In this document: piece after piece, positions 12,567 through 19,105 of the stretch | Position numbering within the stretch: the first letter of the stretch is position 1 | Layout: each line of letters begins with the position of its first letter | DNA from: Deltaproteobacteria bacterium | Lineage (GTDB): Bacteria; Bdellovibrionota; Bdellovibrionia; JABDDW01 | Direction: 5' to 3' | DNA length: 21,643 bases | NCBI GenBank assembly: GCA_013287405.1 | Contig: JABDDW010000026.1 | Span: 1-21,643, forward strand | Made by a program: the position numbers and the translations under genes | The notes under the pieces: model-generated | What the model was told of the DNA's origin: nothing | Databases searched by the model: none | What the model saw: only the letters and a program-made list of their open reading frames with translations

Positions 12567-15500
12567 ATGGGACGTAGTTTTTTAAAAATTTTAATTTTAG
12601 GCCTCGTTTTCGGAATGATGGGCCCTGTTGGTGTGTCTTCGAATCTGACTTTTGCCGGAGAGAATCAAAGGTCCAAGAGTTCGGATGTTGCCGACGAACT
12701 GAGAATGAAAGCGGGAGATGAAGAGGGCAATGAGCTTAAGGCTTTGAAAGCTGAACTTCTTATAAATCAGAGCGACCAGAAGGCCCTGGATCAACTCAAT
12801 AAACTTATTAGAAAATATAAGGGCTCAGGACTTGAGCCCTCCCTTGAGTTTAGGCTCGCCGAACTTTATATGAGGCGAGCAAAGACGGCGACCTTCTTTG
12901 AGGTTCATCGCGACGATGCGGCTGCGGCGAGATTTAGTCCGACCGTAACGAAGTCGGCTACAAGCAAAGGATGGATTCAGAAGGCCGTAAATACATACGA
13001 TCTCATCGAGAAGAAGTTTATCCAATTTACAGACATGGACCTCGTTCTCTTTAACAATGCCTTCGCGAGGCAAATTTTGGGTCAAGACGAAGAAGCTATG
13101 CGACGTTACAAGAGAGTCATTGATGACTTTCCGAACTCGCCTTTGGTTCCCGACAGTCATCTTTCGTTGGGCGAAGAACTTTTCTCAAAGAAAAAGTTCC
13201 AAGCCGCTTATGATGAGTTTCAAAAGATTCGCGACTTCCCGGAGTCTAGAGTTTATCCATACGGAATCTACAAGGGAGCGTGGGCCCTTTACAATATTGG
13301 GCAAACAGAAAAGGGTCTAAAACAGCTCGAAGAAGTTGTGGCTTATTCAAAAAAATCTAATGATGAAAGTATTAACCGCCTGGATCTTTCTCGTGAAGCC
13401 TTAGAAGATATGGTGATTTTCTATGAGGACGTCAAACAGCCCAGCGATGCTGTCGCCTACTTTAGAAATCAAGGTGGAGATCAAAAAGCCGGGGAGCTCT
13501 CGCTTAAACTTGGAAAAATATATCAACGACACGGCAAGTTCATAAATTTGGAGATTGTCTACACTGATTTAATCAGTGCCGTTCCTTTAGCCGCCGAGAG
13601 ACCTGAAATGCATCGAGATATGATGGAAGGCTATGAGAACTCTAAAAATAGAAACAAAGTCATAGAGAACCTTGAAACTCTAAGCGATCTTTGTCAGAGC
13701 GCGTCTCCTTGGGCAAAAGCACAAAAATTTGAGGATCAAAAGGAGTGTTGGAGTCGACTTGAAGAAGCAGGTCGGTTGTATTCGACAAAATGGCATAAGG
13801 AATTTCGGGCTAAAGGCGACACGACCTTAGGACTATTGACTTCAAGGGCTTATGAGTGCCTCCTTAAAAATAGTCAAAGGTTGACGGCAAGTGCTACGGT
13901 TGGTGGCGAAGATAAGGTACGCTTTGCCTATGCCGAACTTTTGTTTGAACAGGGAGCCTTTCGCAAAGCCTCAGAACAATATTCAAAAACAGCCCATCTC
14001 ACAAAAGATATTAAACTCCGTCACGATAGCTCCTATAGCGCTATAGTGGCTCTGGAGAAAGCGACTCAAGATAAGTGGTCAGATCAAGATGAGCGAAGTT
14101 TTGCCATCTTGGCCCAGGACTACATCACCTTAAATCCAAAAGGTCAGTATTTGACGGACGTGCGATTTAAGAAGGCCTTTATTGCATACGAAAAAAATCA
14201 TTATGACGAAGCGGCTCCGCAGTTAAGAGACTTGGCCGTGAATTTTTATTCAAATCCAAGAGGGTTTAAAGCTTCTACACTCTATTTGGACCTTCTCAAT
14301 ATTCAAAAGAAATACGAACTTCTTCGTGATGAAAGTAAGATGTTCCTGACAAAATTTAAATCAGATCCAGAAACCACAGCCCAACTCATAAAAATTCATC
14401 AACAAGCCTTCTTGACAGTGAATCAAAATCTTGAGGCCTCTGGCAAATTTACCGATGCCATGAACGGGTATTTAGATTTCGTAAAAGAAAACCCACAGTC
14501 CACGCTGGCGGATAAGGCCCTTTTTAATGCCATTCACTGTGCGAATCTAGCTAATGATTTAGGAACGGCGTCGAGTTTAAGTGAGCAGCTCATCGCGACC
14601 TATCCTCATTCCCCTTACAAGCTTGATTTGGGGAGGTCTCTCGTTATTTTATATGAGGCACAGGCTCAGTTGAGCAAGGCAGCTCAGGCCATTCTTAATG
14701 TTGCAGAGTGGGAGAAAGAGTCTAAAGACAAAACCGATAAATCAAATTATCCGGCTCTGTTGCTTCAGGCGGCCGATTACAAAGCGTTGGACAATGATAT
14801 TAAAGGCGCCACAGTTTTATACAACAAACTCATTGAGAAGTATCCAAAAAGTGAGCAAGGTGTAGCAGCGTTAGAACGAGTCGAAGGGATTTCAGAAGGC
14901 TCTAGCCACGATTGGTCTAAGACGTCTCGGTTACTAGAGCAAATCGTCGAAACCGGTGCGCAACCTCAGGCCAGTATTGCGATGAACAAATTAGTCCAAC
15001 ACGCTGCTGGGGAAGGGGACGATGACAAAACATTTAGGCTAGCAAAAAAAGTTGTGGCTATGCGTAACGACGATAATGTTTCGCATAGAGCCCTAGCGCA
15101 GGCCAGGTTGGCTCAAGCCAAGATTTTAGAAAAGGAATTTGTAGCTTCAAGCATTAAAGCCAAGCCTGAAAGACTCAGTATGGTTTTAGCCATTAAATCT
15201 GAAAAACTCGATCATGCACAAAAGGCATATCAAGATGTAATTGCTTTTAAAGATAAGCCTACGGCTATAGAAGCCCTTATTCATTTGGCAAAATGCTACG
15301 AGAGTTTTTCAGCTTCTTTGAATCAAATCGAAGCTCCCGCGGATGCACCCGTCGCAGATCAGAAGAAATTTTTGCACGAAATTGAAAATCTAGCTTTGCC
15401 CATAGAAGAAAAAAACGCAGAAACACTGCAGATTGCCCTCAAACAAGCTAAGAGTCTGAAGCTTCGCGACGATACGGTCGCCAAGATTCAAACCGAATTA

Positions 15501-15596
15501 GATAGATTGTCAAAGAAGGGAAGAAAAGGGTTTAGTAATATCATTTTACCTCCGGCCAATGTCTTTCCCGTGGTCGATCATGGAGGTGAAAGTTGA
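12567..15596 (+). CDS. gltD: GltD/AgmU-like periplasmic TPR protein
   Basis: A signal peptide (MGRSFLKILILGLVFGMMG, cleavage near residue 30) leads into a long all-helical chain of TPR-like repeats, for example GLEPSLEFRLAELYMRRAK, NNAFARQILGQDEEAMRRYKRVIDDFP and TPHSPYKLDL-like segments. A conserved region near the start, KGWIQKAVNTYDLIEKKF, is typical of AgmU-family proteins. At 1009 residues it is somewhat shorter than Myxococcus GltD (about 1200). In Myxococcus this protein sits in the periplasm and moves with the motor. It lies 17 bases after aglS and its stop overlaps the TTG start of the next gene by 3 bases. No membrane span other than the signal is visible. Confidence 0.78.
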   Translation: MGRSFLKILILGLVFGMMGPVGVSSNLTFAGENQRSKSSDVADELRMKAGDEEGNELKALKAELLINQSDQKALDQLNKLIRKYKGSGLEPSLEFRLAELYMRRAKTATFFEVHRDDAAAARFSPTVTKSATSKGWIQKAVNTYDLIEKKFIQFTDMDLVLFNNAFARQILGQDEEAMRRYKRVIDDFPNSPLVPDSHLSLGEELFSKKKFQAAYDEFQKIRDFPESRVYPYGIYKGAWALYNIGQTEKGLKQLEEVVAYSKKSNDESINRLDLSREALEDMVIFYEDVKQPSDAVAYFRNQGGDQKAGELSLKLGKIYQRHGKFINLEIVYTDLISAVPLAAERPEMHRDMMEGYENSKNRNKVIENLETLSDLCQSASPWAKAQKFEDQKECWSRLEEAGRLYSTKWHKEFRAKGDTTLGLLTSRAYECLLKNSQRLTASATVGGEDKVRFAYAELLFEQGAFRKASEQYSKTAHLTKDIKLRHDSSYSAIVALEKATQDKWSDQDERSFAILAQDYITLNPKGQYLTDVRFKKAFIAYEKNHYDEAAPQLRDLAVNFYSNPRGFKASTLYLDLLNIQKKYELLRDESKMFLTKFKSDPETTAQLIKIHQQAFLTVNQNLEASGKFTDAMNGYLDFVKENPQSTLADKALFNAIHCANLANDLGTASSLSEQLIATYPHSPYKLDLGRSLVILYEAQAQLSKAAQAILNVAEWEKESKDKTDKSNYPALLLQAADYKALDNDIKGATVLYNKLIEKYPKSEQGVAALERVEGISEGSSHDWSKTSRLLEQIVETGAQPQASIAMNKLVQHAAGEGDDDKTFRLAKKVVAMRNDDNVSHRALAQARLAQAKILEKEFVASSIKAKPERLSMVLAIKSEKLDHAQKAYQDVIAFKDKPTAIEALIHLAKCYESFSASLNQIEAPADAPVADQKKFLHEIENLALPIEEKNAETLQIALKQAKSLKLRDDTVAKIQTELDRLSKKGRKGFSNIILPPANVFPVVDHGGES

Positions 15597-16543
15597 AAGC
15601 CGTCATACTGGCAGGTCTCATTTTTTCTCTGGGTTGCGCTACGGCTCCTACTCAAAAGGTCACTGAGGGGGCGGGTCTTGATGACCGGTTAAAACAAAAA
15701 GCAAAAACAATGAATGTTACTGTTCATGGCGTTTTAGAAAATCAGGTTAAGGGGGCTCAATGTTCGACGGCGATAAGTAAAGTCAATGGCCATTGGAAGT
15801 GGGCTGATGCTGTAGTTGCCGCTAATATGTGTTTAAGAAACCATGATTTCCATTCTGTCGAGAAATTGGCTAATCAGCTTGCAGTCCGTAACACCTCTAC
15901 ACCGTGGGGCCCGTATTTTTTTGCCCAAGTGGCTTTCATAAATCATGATTTGGACCGTGCTCTATGGATGGTTGAGTTGAGCTTAAAACGAGCTCCAGAA
16001 TTCGGTATCATTCATTACTTGAAGGGACAGGTTCTTTGGGCCAGAGACGATTTTAAAATGGCCACAACTGAGTTTGAAACGGCCGTGAGTCTTGATGAAG
16101 GAATTGGTCCCGCTCATCTCTTGCTTGGACAAGTTTATTTACGAGATCAAGACTACTCGAATGCTACGGGGCAGTTTTCTGCAGCCCTTAAAACCCTTCC
16201 TGATAATGTATACGCATTGAATGGAAAAGCCGAATGCGAATTACACTTAAACAATCCGGATCAGGCGTTAGAGGCCTACGTTCGCCTTACTGATCTAGAC
16301 GAATCCGACGGCCGTTACCTGACACAGATTGGTGCTTTATACGAAGGACCTCTGAATAATCCCGAGCGGGCTATGCACGCCTACCAAAAATTGCACGACA
16401 TGATTAAGGCCGGGAAGATTACAAAAAATATCGATCTCGATAACGACTCAAAAATCAAGGAATTGCAAGCGATGCTGGAGAGGTCACGAGCTCTTGCCAG
16501 CACTCAAGACAAGAAAAAACAAAACCAGGCAGGTGATAAATGA
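15593..16543 (+). CDS. gltE: GltE/AglT-like TPR lipoprotein
   Basis: It starts at TTG 15593 overlapping the gltD stop, with a strong GGAGGTGA at 15582-15589. The N-terminus (MKAVILAGLIFSLGC) is a lipoprotein signal with Cys15 as the lipid-modified residue, though Ser rather than Leu occupies the -3 site. The rest has TPR repeats at about 110-250 (PWGPYFFAQVAFINHDLDRAL, GPAHLLLGQVYLRDQDY, NVYALNGKAECELHL) and a charged C-terminus. In Myxococcus GltE (AglT) is an outer-membrane lipoprotein of the gliding complex next to GltD, the same order as here. The next gene overlaps its stop by 4 bases. Confidence 0.75.
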   Translation: MKAVILAGLIFSLGCATAPTQKVTEGAGLDDRLKQKAKTMNVTVHGVLENQVKGAQCSTAISKVNGHWKWADAVVAANMCLRNHDFHSVEKLANQLAVRNTSTPWGPYFFAQVAFINHDLDRALWMVELSLKRAPEFGIIHYLKGQVLWARDDFKMATTEFETAVSLDEGIGPAHLLLGQVYLRDQDYSNATGQFSAALKTLPDNVYALNGKAECELHLNNPDQALEAYVRLTDLDESDGRYLTQIGALYEGPLNNPERAMHAYQKLHDMIKAGKITKNIDLDNDSKIKELQAMLERSRALASTQDKKKQNQAGDK

Positions 16544-16785
16544 AAAAAATAAATATCGTTATTCTTGTGCTGTTTTTGTCCACAGGGTCCCAGGCTAAAG
16601 AAAAAATTGTGGTTCATAGAGAAACTCAAAATGTCGACTTTGATGGAGATACTGTCGAAGGTACGGCCCGTCACCCCGACGGAGCTTATCTTGTTCAAAA
16701 AAGGTCCGTCGACTTTTTACCGCTCTATAAGGTGCGGGAGCGCTTTGATGAGAACATTCGCTCAAGCATTGACTATTTGAAGTGA
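16540..16785 (+). CDS. gltF: GltF-like small envelope protein
   Basis: The 81-residue product has a hydrophobic N-terminus (INIVILVLFLSTGSQAK), either a cleaved signal or an anchor, followed by a compact domain containing VDFDGDTVEGTARHPDGAY, then SVDFLPLYKVRERFDENI. This G-D/Q-T-V-E-G followed by a P-D-G-A-Y and a basic helix R-x-x-F is a pattern I associate with the small GltF-type proteins in gliding clusters. The position between gltE and gltG fits the Myxococcus order gltD-gltE-gltF-gltG. Assignment rests mostly on gene order. Its ATG lies within the gltE stop codon overlap, so translation is coupled. Confidence 0.6.
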   Translation: MKKINIVILVLFLSTGSQAKEKIVVHRETQNVDFDGDTVEGTARHPDGAYLVQKRSVDFLPLYKVRERFDENIRSSIDYLK

Positions 16786-16797
16786 GAAGAGAGAAGT

Positions 16798-18210
16798 ATG
16801 AAGACAAAAGGCAAGTTATTACCCCTGATCGTAAAACATACGGTTAAGGGGCAAAATGTAGGGATAATACAGGTTCGAGGTAAACAATGTGCCGTTGGAT
16901 CTTCTTTACGGAACACCGTGAAACTCCATTCAAAAGAAATTGCAGGGGTTTGTTGTTTTTTAGAAAACACCAAGGAGGGGTGGACCATTTTCGATCTCGG
17001 GAGTCAACCCGACGTAAAACTTAATGGCCGGACATTTTTAGAACATAAAATTAATGAGATGATGGTTTTAGAAATAGGCGATCATAGACTTGAGTTAATT
17101 CCCACAAAAGAGAGACGAAGCCTTTTCGAAAAAGAACTTGAGCGAAAAACTTCAAAAAAACTAACTGTGGTTAAAATCCATGGGCATGTTCTCACCACGA
17201 CATCCGACCAAGAGGAAATAGCTGCCTTTAAGAAGGTCAAAGAAGGTAAACTGACCTTCAGAGAGGTATTTGTTCCCAACACTAAACAATTAAAACCAGA
17301 GGCGATTAAGTTGGATGGAGAACTGAAGCGTCCTCTAGTGGGAACAATAGCCGCCGTAATCTTGTTTTTTTTGATTCTCATAGGATTACCCATAAAGAAG
17401 TCTGAAGAAATAAAACCCGATAACGTTTATACAAAGATGATATTTGATAGCAAAGTATTGGCCCAAAAGAAGAAACAACTTGTAAGCTACGCCAAACAAA
17501 CTCCTACCGGAACTGGAGCTGGAAATGGCTCTATATCAGAAGGAGCTAAAGGCAGTCAGAGCCAGGCTATGAAAGCCGTGGCCTCATTACGTAAAGCCGG
17601 AGTTTCATCAATAATTAGCAAAATAGCTCTTAGGGCCGCCAGCAGTGCGAAACTGATCGCTGCCTTTGCGGCCACTCCTGAAGCCAGTGCCGCGATAGAC
17701 CATGATCATGGCAACATGCCCATTGCGCCTTCGGCTGCGGCAGCTCTGGGAAAAGCCGGTCTTGTTTCCAACGGAAAAGGGTACACGGTTGGCGCTATCG
17801 GAACGGGCGCCAAAGGCGGGGGTTCGGGTGGATATAAGGCAGGAACTGGTCTGGGGACCGGAACCACGGGTAACGGTGAGGTTGGATTAGAGGACACAGA
17901 ATCCGTTGTCGAAGGTGGCTTGGATCGTGAAGTCATAGCTGCAGTTATTCGGGACCATCTTGGGCAAGTGCGGTACTGTTACGAGCGGCAACTGGCAGCA
18001 AGTCCTGACCTCTACGGGAAACTCAAAGTGAGATTTACGATCGACGCCAATGGTGAAGTTGATTCTCAATCTGTCACACAGACAACTTTGCAAAGCAACC
18101 TCATTGAAGATTGCATTTTAAGGAGGCTTGCAACGTGGAAATTTCCTAAACCAAAAGGTGGAACTAAGGTTATAGTGTCTTATCCGTTTTTATTTAAGAG
18201 CGTGAACTAA
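16798..18210 (+). CDS. gltG: GltG-like protein: FHA-like domain, one span, TonB/AgmX-type C-terminus
   Basis: Residues about 10-105 look like a forkhead-associated domain (QVRGKQCAVGSS, WTIFDLGSQPDVKLNG, LEIGDHRLEL), but the phosphothreonine-binding Arg after the first Gly and the S-x-x-H pair are not present, so it is probably a degenerate FHA. A single membrane span is at about 180-198 (LVGTIAAVILFFLILIGLP). The following 170 residues are Gly/Ser/Thr/Ala-rich and periplasmic, and residues 372-470 are a TonB-like AgmX/PglI C-terminal domain (RDHLGQVRYCYERQL, KLKVRFTIDANGEVDS, ATWKFPKPKGG). In Myxococcus GltG has this same layout and links the inner-membrane motor to periplasmic and outer-membrane parts. 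Two cysteines (in RYCYE and EDCIL) could form a disulfide. Confidence 0.78.
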   Translation: MKTKGKLLPLIVKHTVKGQNVGIIQVRGKQCAVGSSLRNTVKLHSKEIAGVCCFLENTKEGWTIFDLGSQPDVKLNGRTFLEHKINEMMVLEIGDHRLELIPTKERRSLFEKELERKTSKKLTVVKIHGHVLTTTSDQEEIAAFKKVKEGKLTFREVFVPNTKQLKPEAIKLDGELKRPLVGTIAAVILFFLILIGLPIKKSEEIKPDNVYTKMIFDSKVLAQKKKQLVSYAKQTPTGTGAGNGSISEGAKGSQSQAMKAVASLRKAGVSSIISKIALRAASSAKLIAAFAATPEASAAIDHDHGNMPIAPSAAAALGKAGLVSNGKGYTVGAIGTGAKGGGSGGYKAGTGLGTGTTGNGEVGLEDTESVVEGGLDREVIAAVIRDHLGQVRYCYERQLAASPDLYGKLKVRFTIDANGEVDSQSVTQTTLQSNLIEDCILRRLATWKFPKPKGGTKVIVSYPFLFKSVN

Positions 18211-18224
18211 CCAGGAGAAACAAC

Positions 18225-19088
18225 ATGTTAAAAACGATTTTTGTAATTTTATTATTGGGTACACAAGTTGCGTTTGCAAAATCTAGCAAGTACGATCGGT
18301 CAGCCCCAAATCCGACTCCTTCACCGGACAGCGCAGTGAGTGATGCCTCAAAATCGGATTCGGTTAAGATTGACTCCTCAAAGGATTCTTCAAAATCGGG
18401 AGTTACAACCCCTGCTGGGGACAAAAAGGTGGATCTCACCGATTTAGAAAATCGTTATTGGACCGCAAAGGATACAGAGTTCAACGTAGTTCAGAATCGC
18501 TTGTACACTAAGGCTCACAGATTTGCGCTGAATCCAATGGTAGGCACAGATTTGAGCAGCCAGTACACAAACGATTACAATATTGGACTTCAATTGAGCT
18601 ATTACTTTAGTGAGCGAGAAGGAGTTACACTCCAAGGTTGGAGGACGTCCGCCTCACCAGCATCATTTGCTACCACTTTTCAGCAATATGGAGCCGCTTA
18701 CAATTACAACAGTCCACAAGGATATATCGGGGCCAGTTACAACTGGGTACCTATTTATGCAAAACTCAGCTTGCTTGAGAAAAAAATTCTCTACTTTGAT
18801 ATGTCTGTTAATCCCGGTCTTGGTTTAACTCTCTTGCAATCTAATTCATTTGGGACGACAGTGAATCAGCCAAATTCAATAAGCCAATCGGCAGTAACAG
18901 CTTCCATAGACATTTCCCAACAAGTGTTTTTGAGTTCCCACTGGGCGATAAAACTCGATATCGATAACCATATTTATCCTGAGACCATATATTATGCCGG
19001 AGGAGGCCAACAACCTGCTAACTCCGTGGCTCAAAATAAGATCACCTATTCTGCGATCTTTATGTTGGGAGTGACGTTCTTCCAATAA
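18225..19088 (+). CDS. Outer-membrane beta-barrel protein of the gliding cluster
   Basis: A signal peptide (MLKTIFVILLLGTQVAFA) is followed by a Ser/Asp/Lys-rich low-complexity stretch (about 20-70), then the motif LENRYWTAKDTEFNVVQNRLY and KAHRFALNPMVG, the opening of the barrel domain found with gliding and other proteins in Myxococcales and Bdellovibrio (I recall it as the OMP_myx_plus-type domain). About eight strands follow (QLSYYFS, GASYNWVPIYAKLS, ILYFDMSVNPGLGLTLL, WAIKLDIDNHIYP), ending in SAIFMLGVTFFQ with a C-terminal Phe-Gln. It occupies the place of the GltA, GltB or GltH barrels of Myxococcus; I cannot say which, so no symbol is given. AGGAG lies a few bases before the ATG. Confidence 0.75.
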   Translation: MLKTIFVILLLGTQVAFAKSSKYDRSAPNPTPSPDSAVSDASKSDSVKIDSSKDSSKSGVTTPAGDKKVDLTDLENRYWTAKDTEFNVVQNRLYTKAHRFALNPMVGTDLSSQYTNDYNIGLQLSYYFSEREGVTLQGWRTSASPASFATTFQQYGAAYNYNSPQGYIGASYNWVPIYAKLSLLEKKILYFDMSVNPGLGLTLLQSNSFGTTVNQPNSISQSAVTASIDISQQVFLSSHWAIKLDIDNHIYPETIYYAGGGQQPANSVAQNKITYSAIFMLGVTFFQ

Positions 19089-19105
19089 TACGGAGAAGTA
19101 GTTTT

